Assembly: GCF_033807715.1 (NCBI RefSeq)
Contig: NC_084592.1
Coordinates: 310,001 to 374,000, forward strand
DNA from: Cololabis saira
Lineage: Eukaryota; Chordata; Actinopteri; Beloniformes; Belonidae
Reading direction: 5' to 3'
Length of the DNA: 64,000 nucleotides
This document shows positions 1-62,319 of this stretch, one piece after another. Every line of letters begins with the position of its first letter. Positions within the stretch are counted from its first letter, which is position 1. Below the pieces are notes generated by a model. That model was given only the letters and a program-made list of their open reading frames with translations, did no database searches and was not told the DNA's origin. The translations under genes were made by a program, and so were the position numbers.

Positions 1-549
1 CTCTTCCTGTCATACATGTTGTAATTTCTTTAGTTCATTTCTTTACAAACATGAGTGTTTGCCGGATGGTCGCTGGACATCACTCCTCCAGGTGTTTACG
101 CCAGGCATAGACCACGTAAAGCGCGTTACTGTCATAAAATAGACTCCTTAGTTAGACTTGTTTTGCCTGACCCGAGGGCCCGGATGTGTAGCACAGAAAA
201 TTCAATAGAAGAAATGAATAAAGAGAAGTGAAACTGAAAAGTGAGAATGAATTAGGGAATGAAATGCAGTTTTGATTTTATCGGGATACACATTCAAACC
301 AATAGATTAAATTTCAAATTGGTCCATTCAGATTCAGATTTTAAAAGCAATTATTCAAATCAAAGAATCCAGGTCCAATTTTAATGATTCACATTCAAAT
401 CTAAAGAATTTAAATTCACTTCTTACTGGCAACATTTATCCCATATTCCTAACATGTTGGATGGAGCTATGTTTAGCCGTACGTTGTTGACGTTACTAGA
501 AAGGTTCCTGGAAGTATATCTAACATGTTGGATACAGTGGAAGTGGTAC
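1..549. other. wdr4 intron sequence, nothing recognised
   Basis: AT-rich sequence without an exon that I can recognise. wdr4 is read right to left and its exon 8 ends at 5064, so this stretch should lie in intron 8. A short imperfect duplication of a CTAACATGTTGGAT motif occurs near 450 and 520. The C-terminal WDR4 exons were looked for on the minus strand and not found. Confidence 0.4.
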
Positions 550-2240
550 TCTTGTAAGTCTGTAGACTCTTTATCGTGAATGGAAAGATATTCTAATAGT
601 ATATAAAAAAGCCATTCGCAAAGCCAGAACAGCTTATTATTCAACGTTGATAGAGGATAACAAAAGTAACCCACGTTTTCTGTTCAGCACTGTAGCCAGG
701 CTGACAAAGAGTCACAACTCTGTTAAGCCGTGCATTCCTGCAGCTCTCAGTAGTGAGGACTTTATGAGCTTCTTCAACAGTAAAATCGCGAGAATTAGAG
801 AAGAAATCAACCAGCCGGTTGTAGGTGTTTCTTCAGCTTTAGCGACTTCCCTAGGCTCTGACTTGACTCTAGACTGTTTTGATCCTATAGACCTCCCTGA
901 GCTGACTTCACTCGTCAATAGAGCTAAGTCAACCACATGTATGTTAGACCCCATCCCGACTCGACTATTCAAACATATTTTTTCTCTTATTGGTACGACA
1001 ATACTGGACCAAATTAACCTATCCCTAAGTTTAGGATATGTACCACAGGTTTTCAAAGTCGCAGTAATTAAACCTTTACTTAAAAAACCTTCTCTTGACC
1101 CAGACACCTTAGCTAATTATAGACCAATTTCCAACCTTCCATTTGTATCTAAAATTCTGGAAAAGGCAGTTTCAAGCCAGCTATGTGACTATTTGTATAG
1201 AAATGATCTGTTTGAAGTCTTTCAGTCAGGGTTCAGAATGCATCATAGCACAGAGACAGCACTGGTTCGAGTCACGAATGACCTCCTTATGGCCTCAAGA
1301 TAAGGGATTAGTTTCCATACTGGTTCTACTGGACCTCAGTGCTGCTTTTGACACTGTTGATCATGGCATCTTACTGCACAGGTTAGAGCATGTTGTTGGG
1401 ATTAAAGGGACAGCTCTATGTTGGTTTAAATCATATCTATCTGACAGGTTCCAGTTTGTTCATGTACATGAGGTTTCTTCAGAACAGTCGAAGGTCTGTT
1501 ATGGTGTTCCGCAGGGTTCAGTGCTAGGGCCAATCTTGTTCAGTTTATACATGCAGCCATTGGGAAGTATAATCCAGAATCACGGCATACACTTTCATTG
1601 TTATGCTGATGATACGCAGCTCTACTTATCTATGAAGCCGGATGAAACAGAACCGTTAGTTAAACTTCAGGCATGTCTTAGGGACATCAAGGACTGGATG
1701 TCCAGAAATTTCATTATCATTCTTGGTCCAGAGCATCTTAGGAAGGGATTAGATGGTGTTGCGATGGCTTCCAGTGCAACTGTGAGAAACCTTGGTGTTA
1801 TTTTCGATCAGGATTTGTCGTTTAAACCATATGTCAATCAGGTTTGTAAAATAGCATTTTTCCATCTCCGTAATATTGCAAAAATTAGGAAAATCCTCTC
1901 GCAGAGTGATGCAGAAAAACTAGTTCATGCGTTTGTATCTTCTAGACTGGATTACTGTAATGTGTTGTTAGCAGGATGTCCAAGTAATTTGCTGAATAGG
2001 CTCCAGCGGATCGAAAATGCAGCAGCACGAGTACTGACAGGAATTAGCAGGAGAGACCACGTCTCTCCAGTGTTAGCGTCGCTCCATTGGTTACCCGTAA
2101 AATTCAGAATCCAATTCTAAAATTTTATTACTTGCGTATAAAGCCCAAAACGGCTTAGCTCCGCATTATTTGCAAGACCTGATAGTGCCTTATGTTCCTG
2201 TCACAGCTCTCCGTTCTCAAAGTGCAGGTTTACTCGTAGT
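550..2240 (+). mobile_element. L2-like LINE, reverse transcriptase part (5' fragment)
   Basis: A 5'-truncated non-LTR retrotransposon of the L2/CR1 type common in fish. The frame opening near 647 carries the region before the RT, ending in a motif like ANYRPISNLPF. After a frameshift near 1300 the RT core follows: LLDLSAAFDTVDH, GVPQGSVLGPILFSLY and the catalytic YADDTQLYL at about 1602-1630. The thumb-like region (RLDYCNVLLAGCP, RRDHVSPVLASLHWLP) follows. The copy is dead: it has a frameshift, a small deletion after YADD and no endonuclease domain. It is cut at 2240 by a hAT insertion and resumes at 4275. Confidence 0.9.
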
Positions 2241-2248
2241 TCCTAGAG
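2241..2248. repeat. Target site duplication, left (TCCTAGAG)
   Basis: This octamer is repeated exactly at 4267-4274 on the other side of the hAT element. Removing the element and one octamer restores a continuous L2 sequence. Confidence 0.92.
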
Positions 2249-4266
2249 CAGGGGTCGGCAACCTTTTTGACATGGAGTGCCAGTGTGAAAATTTCTTGTC
2301 AATGAATGTGCCATAATCAACAGTAGGCTAAAACAAAGTTACATTACGGTATGACACAAAATACAAAAACATTTCCAACACACCTGGATTTATATTCTAT
2401 ACAGGCCACATGCAAGCATATTTTACAGGCATCAGAACAGCTTGTCCTAAAAAAAGAGGAAAATTCTTGAAGCGGACGAGTGAGGGCGCAACGCGCCCGA
2501 ACCCTCTAGGGTGGTCCGGGGGCATGCCCCCCCGAAAAATTTTGAAAAATAGACTCAAAATGGTGCATTCTGGTGGTCTCAAAGCTCCATAATCACATCT
2601 TTTATCAATGCAAGAATACACACAAAAAATCTGAATTTTTGCAAAGAATGATGCATTTTGATAACATAATAACACGTTCATCATCATGGCTAATGCTTCA
2701 TCCATGAATAAATCTTGAAATCAAGATAATCATATCTTAAACTTCTACAATGGCCAGAATCCCCCTTTCACACCTAAATTATTTGACAAAACGACAAAAG
2801 ACAAGCAGCTCCTTGTCTTTCAGAACTGTGGTGTGGAACTCCAAACAGGTCTGCTCAAAGTTCAGTGCGAGGAGCTCCACTGAACTATTTGTTATAATTT
2901 TGATTATTTCATTCTTTATTGATTTCATAAAATATTCAAATTTTTTGAGATTTTTTATTTGGGGTTTTCATAAGCTGTGGGCCATAATCATTAAAATTAT
3001 AACAAATAAAGGCTTGAAATATCTCACTTTGCATGTAGTGGGAATAATATTCACCTTTAGTTGAATTTACTGAAACTAATTAAGTTTAGCAATATATTCT
3101 TATTTTCCGACCTTCACTTGTATATTATGACCAATAAATAAGAGCATAATATATGTCCCGTATCACACCACATCAAGCTCAGGGGATGTTTCAGGTATGA
3201 GGAACTGTGCAACAGATGCCTGGCTCCTCTGGGATGTTATATTACGTTTATGGAGGTTCCTGCAGCATGCTGCCTGACACACCTCAGAGAGACCTGTTTC
3301 CTCTTTAGGACGAGGTGGGGTGTCTGGAGCCTGGAGACATCTTGACTTGACTTTTTTTTTTTGTTTAAAGTCGCACGTGTCGGTGCAGTTAGCAGCAGTG
3401 AGAGGTAAAGGCTGATTTATGGTTCTGCGTCAGACCAACGCAGAACCTACGCCGTACATTGCGGGTCGCCGCGTACCCTACGGCGTAGGCTCTGCGTCGA
3501 TTTAACGCGGAACCATAAATGAGGCTTAACTAGGCAACGGAGCGCAAAGGGGTTCCGTATTGGTTCAATACGGAACGCAACTTTTAATTCCCAATTACGT
3601 AACAATTCCGTATTCAAGGGGCGGGTGGCAAGCCCATACTCATCTCTGCACAGCCTACCTGCAACACAGCAGTGCTGCTGTTTTTTTGTCCCGCTGCAAA
3701 AATGTATTTTAAACTGAGCTGCCGGCTCCTCTTCATTTCTGCTGCTGCCGCGTCCTGGCTGTCTGTCTGTGAAGGCTGATTTATGGTACTGCGTTAAATC
3801 GACGTTTTTTCCCCCACTTACAGGACCTTTTCTCTCCCTCCCGATGTTCCGGGACCTATATGATAATAGGATAGTATTTCTTTCTGCCACTTTATTGAGG
3901 TTTTTGTGCTGAAATGAGGAGGAATCATAGAGATAACTTCTCATTTCAACTAACTGGATCAGCCGTTCCTCATCATGACTGTTTCCTACAGCGCTTTCCC
4001 CCGGCTTTCAATGCGAGCGGCAGGATGAAAATAGAAGAACATTTAAATATCACAATATCAAGCTTGTTTTCTGTTTAGAAACTACAAACGTAGGAAAATT
4101 ACAAGTAATCCCCCATCTTTTACTTGTCTTTTTACTCTTTATTTTAGGAGTTTCTTTCATGAGCGCACGGGCGGGTAGTGCGGTGAATAAAGGCTGATTT
4201 AGTGTGCCAATGATTATGCCGCCGCGTGCCATGATTGGCACGCGTGCCTGAGGTTGCCGACCCCTG
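2249..4266. mobile_element. Non-autonomous hAT element inserted in the L2 LINE
   Basis: The ends are inverted repeats, CAGGGGTCGGCAACCT on the left and AGGTTGCCGACCCCTG on the right. They are flanked by a perfect 8-bp duplication, which is diagnostic of hAT transposons. No transposase frame is visible in the 2 kb interior. The interior holds a mariner-type MITE remnant at about 2880-3125 and a foldback element at about 3408-3530. A related piece lies inverted at 28846-28915. Confidence 0.9.
3408..3530. repeat. Foldback element (GGCTGATTTATGG family), copy 1
   Basis: The left part reads GGCTGATTTATGGTTCTGCG and the right part is its inverted partner, GCGGAACCATAAATGAGGC, enclosing a GC-rich stem with CTACGCCGTA / TACGGCGTAG. 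Related copies occur near 13911, 17497, 37853, 43788 and 48150. A second partial end (gaaggctgatttatggtac) is at about 3772-3805. Confidence 0.75.
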
Positions 4267-4274
4267 TCCTAGAG

Positions 4275-5050
4275 TATCCAAATGTAGATTTGGAGGGCGG
4301 GTGTTCTGCTATCAGGCACCACTACTATGGAACCAACTTCCAATCTGGGTTAAGGAGGCTGACACCACCTCCACCTTTAAAACTAAACTTAAAACCTTTC
4401 TGTTTAGTAAACCTCTAGCTGGTGTTGGTAAATCTCTAGGTAGTGTAAACTTTAGTGTGTCAGAGTCGCTCCTGTAGTTTCTTGTGCTGGCCCCCCCTTC
4501 TCCTCCCTTTTCTCTCTTTTGTCCATGTTGCAGCATCGTTTGCCGGACACCGGATCCTGCAGTGTGGGAGTGAGGGGGGCAGGGTAACGGCCCCTTTTGG
4601 GCGGGGGAGAAGGTTCGTCCCTCAAGACTCCTCTCCCTGGCCCTGCCCCTTTCAAACCTTTCCCCGACCCTGCACCCCAACCTGGGACTTGATGATTGGG
4701 CCGGAGCTTCGGGAGCTGCGTACTGGCCTGCGGTCCCCACCCCTGGTCATCCCGTTGCTGCTTCCACCTGCCTGCTGTGCTGTTGCCGTCCCTGACCCAC
4801 CAGTCTGGCCCTCGGCAGGAGGGTCCCCCCTAATGAGCCTGGTCCTGCTCAAGGTTTCTTCCCTCCTAAAGGGGAGTTTTTCCTTGCCACTGTTTGGCTT
4901 AAGGTTTTTCTCCCACTAGGGGAGTTTTTACCTGCCATTGTTCATGTAATAACTGCTCGGGGGTCATGTTCTGGGTATGGGTCTCTGGAAAGCGTCTAGA
5001 GACAACTCTGTTGTATTAGACGCTATATAAATAAAATTGAAAAAATTGAA
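4275..5050 (+). mobile_element. L2-like LINE, 3' end (continues 550-2240)
   Basis: It resumes the LINE after the hAT insertion. A translatable tail (FCYQAPLLWNQLPIWVKEAD, then FKTKLKTFLFSK) matches the C-terminus usual for fish L2 elements. A C/T-rich 3' UTR follows, then the end GACGCTATATAAATAAAATTG with short ATTGAA repeats. The last base is only about 12 bp from the splice donor of wdr4 exon 8, on the intron side. Confidence 0.88.
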
Positions 5051-5063
5051 GTTTTGCACTCAC

Positions 5064-36049
<30,986 letters not shown>

Positions 36050-36102
36050 CACGACCCGAGACAGGAGCCCACGCGGACAAACCCGAATATGTCCGCTTCA
36101 GA

Positions 36103-36110
36103 TGACGTCA
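36103..36110. promoter_or_regulatory. CRE-type palindrome TGACGTCA upstream of wdr4
   Basis: A perfect cAMP-response-element octamer 54 bp upstream of the wdr4 ATG, in a CpG-containing stretch. CREB/ATF sites are common in promoters of housekeeping genes. The transcription start site was not determined. Confidence 0.5.
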
Positions 36111-36152
36111 CAGGACGCAGAAGACGCCCCGCCCCCTGCTGGGGATCAGGAG

Positions 36153-36604
36153 CATAGACATATAAACGTAGACGCCCCATCGAGCGCTGAGCCGTACGTC
36201 AACGTCGCCGCCATATTGGATGGGGCAAGACTGCGCTGTAAACTAATACAAGTAAATTGACTTATTTTCATAAAGCGCCTTTCTACAAAGAAATTTACGT
36301 TTTACGTCTCATGTATTCATTCACACACGCACTAATATACTCGTAACAGTATCAACAAATCATGTTATTTTATTGTCTGAAAAATGGTTCAAATGTTACT
36401 TTGTTGTCTGAAAAATGGTTCAAATGTTATTGTATTGTCTGAAAATTATTCAAATATGTTATTTTGTTACTTGAAAATGTAAAATATGTTTTGTTAGTTT
36501 GTTTTGTTTGTTAGTTTACAGCGCAATCTTGCCACATCCAATATGGCGGCGACGTTGACGTACGGCTTAGCGCTCGATGGGGCGGATACGTATTTATGTC
36601 GATG
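36153..36604. mobile_element. hAT MITE with ~90-bp inverted ends, next to the wdr4 start
   Basis: Left end CATAGACATATAAACGTAGA and the inverted right end TACGTATTTATGTCGATG. The arms extend about 90 bp with the shared core GCCCCATCGAGCGCT. An 8-bp duplication, ATCAGGAG, flanks it at 36145-36152 and 36605-36612. Each arm carries a YY1-like GCCGCCATATTGG motif (36207-36219 and inverted 36538-36550). The middle has tandem TGTCTGAAAAATGGTTCAAA units. Confidence 0.88.
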
Positions 36605-36612
36605 ATCAGGAG

Positions 36613-37569
36613 GCGTAGAGGCGGCGAAGTTAGTTTCAGGTTGGATGTTCGAAAACCCATTCGTTATTTTTAAGGTTCAATGAAGAAAAATATATATTTT
36701 TTTTTAAGTTTAAAATAGAATAGAATTAAATTCACTGAAATAAAATTCATTGAAAATTGTTGTCTTCAGAATTCCACTTCTCAAAGTTAAATAAATACCA
36801 GTGTAAACACTGTTCTGTTCTTTCAGTAGGCACATTTCCATCACCCCTGGATTTGTGCAAAACCAAATATTGAAAAAAAAAATCCTGTAATGGAAACCGC
36901 ACTCTTTCAAAAAAAACTCTCCACCTATTGAATACACCTTTTTGATACTTTCAGGAAGGGGTTTTTCTAGCTATTCAATAATCCACATATGAACAAAGGT
37001 ATCATGGAAAATGTCAGGTCTTTGGCAGCGCTCGATGTGACATAGTCTGTCAATCTAAAATCATTAGCATCTAGTTTCCGGCTGTTTTTGGCTTCATTTA
37101 TATATTAACACTAGATAATCATTATTACTGCATTACATAAGGACTTTACCTCTAAATGATCATCTAAATAATCATCTGCTGCCTCGTCTTCTTTTAGCTA
37201 TTAGCTCAACAGCGGAAACGGCCATCTTAATAACTGGTCTTAGACTTAAGATGTTTTAGTCCATTTTCTTCAACATCTAGATTTTCTTTTCTTTGTTTTG
37301 AAGAGCTGTTTGCAGGATGTGATACAGAGAGTTACAAGAATTACGCTTATTCAAAAAACACCATTAAATGGAAACATCGATCCCTGCAGTGCTACATTTA
37401 TTGAAAATAAATTGCTCAAAAATGTTATGGAAATGCATCTAGAGTACCACATTGGTAGATGTGGTACTCTGATATGGGGGATAAGTAATAAGTTTCTGAG
37501 GAGGCGTTCCACTTAAAACTTTAGGTAGGAAATCGGATACCCGGATGAGTGGAATAGACTACACATGGT
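36613..37569. other. Intergenic, nothing recognised
   Basis: AT-rich sequence between the promoter-proximal MITE and the next MITE. No coding or repeat motif stands out. Confidence 0.45.
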
Positions 37570-37852
37570 TTAAACTGGGCATACACTGTGCAATATTTTA
37601 AATCGTTTGATTCAGCCCCATCTCACACTGCACGACTAGATCGCTGAGTTCAAAAGTTCTCAGCCCACGATTTATGGTCTCACACTGTACGACCCGATGC
37701 TCGGATGCGATCCGTCTGCTCACACTATACGTTCATAATCCTCACGTCGGACTTTTGTTACTGGAACTGCAACGTCAAAAAGAAGTGGAAGAGGAGGAAC
37801 CCCGAAGTGGGAGACACCGAAGATGCTCAGCAAAAACAAACACGCTGCCTTA

Positions 37853-38130
37853 AACCTGAATTATGGTTCTGCGTTTTTTTTTTGTTTTGGTTTTTTGCAC
37901 AATAGTTGTCCTTATCTCTTTCATTCACTGTGACCGGAAAAGTCGGATAAACCATTCAGGAAAAGATTGTGAATTAGCGGTCGCGGGGGTATTGCACCGC
38001 AGCGAAATGGAGTGACGGAGAAGTCTGCAGGTTCACGACGGCGTCACGGTGACGGCGTAGGCTCGGCATCGATTTGACGCAGAACCATACCAACCAGGCT
38101 GTAGGTTCTGCGTTGGTGTAACGCGGAAAT
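37853..38130. repeat. Foldback element with CGGAAAAGTCGGATAAACCA interior, copy 4
   Basis: Starts CCTGAATTATGGTTCTGCG and ends near GTAACGCGGAAATC. Its interior (CACTGTGACCGGAAAAGTCG, CCATTCAGGAAAAG, GCGAAATGGAGTGAC) is shared with the element at 43788-44320, so the two are copies of one longer member of the family. Confidence 0.7.
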
Positions 38131-38456
38131 CATTAGCAATTTGTGCCATTCTGTGTGGCAATAAATGAAAAAAGATTAGACAACACCGTGATTGGACAAG
38201 GAATTGGCTGGCAGACGTGGGAAATGCTGCTTTTTTTCTGCTATTAAAACATGATTTGTAATGTGAATTTGCAACACTTTAAACTACAAATAATAGTTTT
38301 TGACGTGACATCAGAGATTGCGCATGCTCTCTGTGAAAGGATGAGTCCAATCGGGTCGTAGCTGCTTCAACTGTGTGATTCCTTCACGAGGAGCGACCAG
38401 GATTTCAAACACGTTTGATTTTCTTGCGAGCACACGATTCGTGATCGGGAGGTCGT

Positions 38457-38585
38457 CGTGAGGTGTTACTCTCTCGTCGTGAGGTGTTAATCTCTCGTCG
38501 TGAGCTGTTACTCTCTCGTCGTGAGGTGTTACTCTCTCGTCGTGAGGTGTTAATCTCTCGTCGTGAGGTGTTACTCTCTCGTCGT
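38457..38585. repeat. 21-bp minisatellite, about 6 units
   Basis: Units of CGTGAGGTGTTACTCTCTCGT with TTAAT and GAGCT variants. The length is a multiple of three, so both strands stay open, but there is no gene context. Confidence 0.9.
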
Positions 38586-38979
38586 TACCCCACATTTACT
38601 GCACGAGGCACGACCAACGATTGGGCCGAAATCCGGCCCGATCCAAAAAATAGTCGCACGACTGGAAAATCGGCTCAAAACGAGTCGATAATCGCACAGT
38701 GTCTGCCCGGTTTAAGACTCACTATCGTTACTTGTCACGTGGTCTGCAAGGTATTGAGAATGCTACATGAAAATGAATTTAAAAATTCAACATTTATCCG
38801 CAATATTATTATCATAAATATATAAACTCCTTAGATATAAGAAAACCAGGTAAACCATTTGTCTGTTGTAGTTCTACAATTCGTCTTAGGTTTGATCTCA
38901 CTGGGTCACTTAGTTTGAAAATTACTTTTACCCTTAAAATATAGTAAATAGTGAGCGTGTGTCTAGTATCCAACCGCAA

Positions 38980-39075
38980 ACTGACTTCAGCTGCGAGGGG
39001 GCGTGGCTGTCGTTACATAAAGTAGACGGTGCAGCATCTTACAGAACGCAGCTCCGGTCACTGGTATTCACACAG
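38980..39075 (+). other. Possible 5' untranslated exon of the coupling-factor-6-like gene
   Basis: A GC-box-like GGGGGCGTGGC near 38998 precedes a stretch ending in a good donor, CACACAG|GTAATG (39075/39076). A pyrimidine/TTTG-rich acceptor ending GTTGACAG lies at 39191, eight bases before the ATG. A non-coding first exon also exists in mammalian ATP5PF. The 5' end is a guess. Confidence 0.4.
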
Positions 39076-39199
39076 GTAATGTCCACCCTTATTCACGTGC
39101 ACCCCAGGGATCTTTTGGGCGTGTCATTCGGTTCTTTTATTGCTTGTTTACTGAAACTGCGCATGGTTTGTGTTTGTTTGTTTGTTGACAGCTGCAGGG

Positions 39200-59273
<20,074 letters not shown>

Positions 59274-59449
59274 AGCATTCCTTGTTGCAACAGAACTTTT
59301 CTGCTGTCGTCTGAGCTGCAGTTCCACCGTGACTTTCAGCTTGATGTTGTGACGAACCTTCTCCTTCAGTTCCATGTGAAGATGGATCTCTTTTTTTGTA
59401 GTGTTGTAGCTGAACCTGCAACTGTGAACTCAACTTTATGTAGAAAATG

Positions 59450-59455
59450 AATAAA
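59450..59455 (+). terminator. Polyadenylation signal AATAAA
   Basis: A canonical hexamer 177 bp after the stop codon, at the end of a 3' UTR without other features. It probably ends the coupling-factor-6-like mRNA shortly after 59470. Confidence 0.7.
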
Positions 59456-59479
59456 GACCTGTTGATGTTTGTCAACTTC

Positions 59480-59850
59480 CTAACTTGTTACTTCCCTAAA
59501 AATGTTGGTCTGTTCTTACTGTAATGTTGCTTCAGTTCATTGAGGTTTGAGCGATAACCCCAGACCATGATCCCTCCACCATCGCGCTTTATTGTAGTTT
59601 GGATTTCTCCAAACATCATGCTGGACATGAAAACCAAACAACTCCACTTCCCCTTTTTTCCCTTTTTGCAGTAGGACCTGGGTAAATCTGCTGGGAAGAA
59701 TGACCGTGTTCCACTTGTGATTTAATCTTCCGCACTGTAGAACGCTGAACTCCAGATAGTCTGGAGATGGTCTATAACCCTCTCCAGACCGGAAGACTTT
59801 TGCTTTCCTAAAACCATTGCTGGAGCCTATTGCTAAGCGGGAGGGTTTGA
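59480..59850 (-). mobile_element. Tc1/mariner transposase relic
   Basis: On the minus strand it contains MFGEIQTTIKRDGGGIMVWG, a degenerate form of the VWRxxGGGSVMVWG block of Tc1 transposases, with an upstream SGLERVIDHLQTIWS-like region. Stops and shifts show it is dead. Confidence 0.6.
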
Positions 59851-60340
59851 AAAAGTTTGTATCCACGACGCAGGTTGAACTCGTGGCTGCACGTCTCCTG
59901 TTCTTCTGGGCTGTACATCTCCAGGTCTACTGGACTCATGGCTCCACGTCTTCGGGTCTGCTGGACTTCAGGCTGCACGCCTCCGGTAGGGCCGGGCGAT
60001 ATTTCATGAAACGCTTGAAGCTGAATCTCAGACCTTAGCTGGCAAAAAAATAAAAATCTATGTTCTGATTGGCTGATAGGTCAGTAACTCCAGACAACTG
60101 CTCTGGGCTGAGAGCTCAGTGCACAGTAGCGTACCATGACTCGTTTATTAGATGGGCTGTTGGAGTTACTGTGCGTTTAAGTTAATTTCTCAGCGTCTAA
60201 CACTAGGCAGCCCCTGTTATATCAGCCGCTTCTTCATCAGCCACACGCGCTGCAGAACACACACAAGCACACAAGTGTGCTTATTTAAAAATAGAGCGGG
60301 AGCAAAACTTGTTTGATTGTACTTTATTTCCATTTTTACA
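59851..60340. other. Intergenic, degenerate short repeats
   Basis: At 59880-59990 a loose ~30-bp repeat (GGCTSCACGYCTCC with TCTACTGGACT). The rest is unassigned. Confidence 0.4.
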
Positions 60341-61015
60341 TTAAACAAACCCATCAAAGTCCTCCTCTGTTTCAGCATTAAAGAGCTCTGCTAAATCAGC
60401 TGTGCCAGTCCGAATGTCCTTGCTGTCAGAGTAACTTTCCGTGCCGTGCGGCGCCTCGGAAATGCCGGCTTTTGCAAAAGCCCGAACAACATACCCAGCT
60501 GACACGTTAGCCCACGCGTCAACAATCCAATTGCAAACCGTGGCATAACTTGGCCGGCGCTGCCTTCCACTCTTGGTGAAACTGTGTTCCCCCTCAGTCA
60601 TCCATCTCTCCCACGCCGCTCGCAGCCTCACTTTGAACGGCCGGTTCACACCGACGTCCAGCGGTTGGAGTTCCTTCGTCAGACCTCCCGGAATAACAGA
60701 AAGCACAGCGTTCATATTTTTCACTTCTTTCTTTACATTGTCTGTGAGATGGGTGCGCATAGAGTCACAGATCAGCAGCGATGGTGATGTGTGGAAAAAA
60801 CCACTGGGTCGCCGCACATAGACCTGCCTCAGCCACTCGATCATCTCTTCATCCATCCAGCCCTTTTCATTTGCCTTTATGATGACTCCGGCTAGAAACG
60901 TCTTTAGGCAACGTTTTTCTTTTAAAAATCACCATAGGCAGTTTCTGTCCATCAGCGTGGCAGGCAAGCACAACAGTAAATGACGACTTTTCATACCCCG
61001 TTGTGCGGATCTCCA
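60341..61015 (-). pseudogene. Pogo/Tigger-type transposase remnant (DDE_1)
   Basis: Right to left: EIRTTGYEKSSFTVVLACHA and LPMVIFKRKTLPKD, a frameshift near 60895, then DEEMIEWLRQVYVRRPSG, LLICDSMRTHLTDNVKKE (second catalytic Asp), IPGGLTKELQPLDVGVNRPF (third Asp) and the Asp/Glu-rich tail to 60341. The part with the first catalytic Asp is absent: a minisatellite starts where it should be. Confidence 0.82.
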
Positions 61016-61706
61016 CCGCGCTGGTCCCCGTCCTCTCCACCGTGCTGGTCCCGTCCTCTCCACCGCGCTGGTCCCCGTCCTCTCCACCGTGCTGGTCCCG
61101 TCCTCTCCACCGTGCTGGTCCCGTCCTCTCCACCGTGCTGGTCCCGTCCTCTCCACCGTGCTGGTCCTCGTCCTCTCTCCACCGCGCTGTTCCCATCCTC
61201 TCCACCGTGCTGTTCCCCGTCCTCTCCACCGTGCTGGTCCCGGTCCTCTCCACCGTGCTGGTCCTCGTCCTCTCTCCACCTTGCTGGTCCCGTCCTCTCC
61301 ACCGTGCTGGTCCCCGTCCTCTCTCTCCACCGTGCTGGTCCCCATCCTCTCTCTCCACCGTGCTGGTCCCCGTCCTCTCTCCACCGTGCTGGTCCCCGTC
61401 CTCTCTCTCCACCGTGCTGGTCCCGTCCTCTCTCTCCACCGTGCTGGTCCCGTCCTCTCTCTCCACCGTGCTGGTCCCGTCCTCTCATTCCACCGTGCTG
61501 GTCCCCGTCCTCTCTCTCCACCGTGCTGGTCCCCGTCCTCTCTCTCCACCGTGCTGGTCCCGTCCTCTCTCTCCACCGTGCTGGTCCCGTCCTCTCTCTC
61601 CACCGTGCTGGTCCCGTCCTCTCATTCCACCGTGCTGGTCCCCGTCCTCTCTCTCCACCGTGCTGGTCCCCGTCCTCTCTCTCCACCGTGCTGGTCCCGT
61701 CCTCTC
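61016..61706. repeat. 23-27-bp minisatellite within the transposase remnant
   Basis: Units CTCTCCACCGTGCTGGTCCC plus GTC, with an extra CTCT or C in many; about 27 copies. Long frames on both strands come from the repeat. Confidence 0.95.
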
Positions 61707-62319
61707 CAATTCAATTTATTTTATTAGGTAGGGTCAATGTACATCAATCAACATTTTCTTTAAATGGAAATAAAAAACATCGGTAGTCCCCCTGCCAGAT
61801 GTAATCGGCAAAAATCATACAAACAACAACAATAATAATAATCACAAAAAAAGAAAACAATATAGCACACATAACATGGCATATGCATTCACAATACAAG
61901 TTAATGACGATAAAAACCGTGCGGGGGGAATGAATGGTTTGAGAACTAAAGTGCTGTAGTGCTATTTTGTATCTGCTGTGGTACATGATAAATACTAATA
62001 AATAGTTGAATATTAAAGTGCTGCCAGTACATGAGTATGGTACATGCAAAAATAAAATAAGTGAAGTGGGGGGGGGGGGGGGGGTGTTATATTGTGAACT
62101 AATTAATTGATAAGCAGTGGAGATGGAACCAGACAGTCATAAATACAAATTGACGATAGATAGAAATTAATCATAGAAAAAAAAAATATATAAATAAATA
62201 AACAAAGAATAATGTTTGTAGGGGTCTGTATGGGGTGTGTAGATGAAGTTTGAGATTGCAGCAATGCAGAGTCCGGTACTTAGTTATTGTTGTAATTGTG
62301 ACTAGTTGTGGTTGTCAGT
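61707..62319. other. AT-rich sequence with a poly-G run
   Basis: An AATTTATTTTATTAGGTAGG motif with CAATGTACATCAATCAAC recalls the 3' end of a fish repeat. A run of about 16 G is at 62068. No gene. Confidence 0.4.

Larger units (their letters stand above)
37570..38715. mobile_element. TTAA-flanked MITE (ACTGGGCATACACTGTGC ends)
   Basis: TTAA at 37570-37573 and 38712-38715 flank inverted ends ACTGGGCATACACTGTGC and GCACAGTGTCTGCCCGGT. The 1.1 kb interior contains a foldback element (37853-38130) and a 21-bp tandem repeat (38457-38585). Confidence 0.78.

Noticed and set aside
38311..38595. Repeat protein with DERVTPHDERLTPH units
   Set aside because: Translation of a 21-bp minisatellite within a MITE; no gene context.
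60867..61786. Frames of 200-270 codons on both strands
   Set aside because: By-product of the GC-rich 23-27-bp minisatellite; only the pogo motif segments at the edge are real coding relics.
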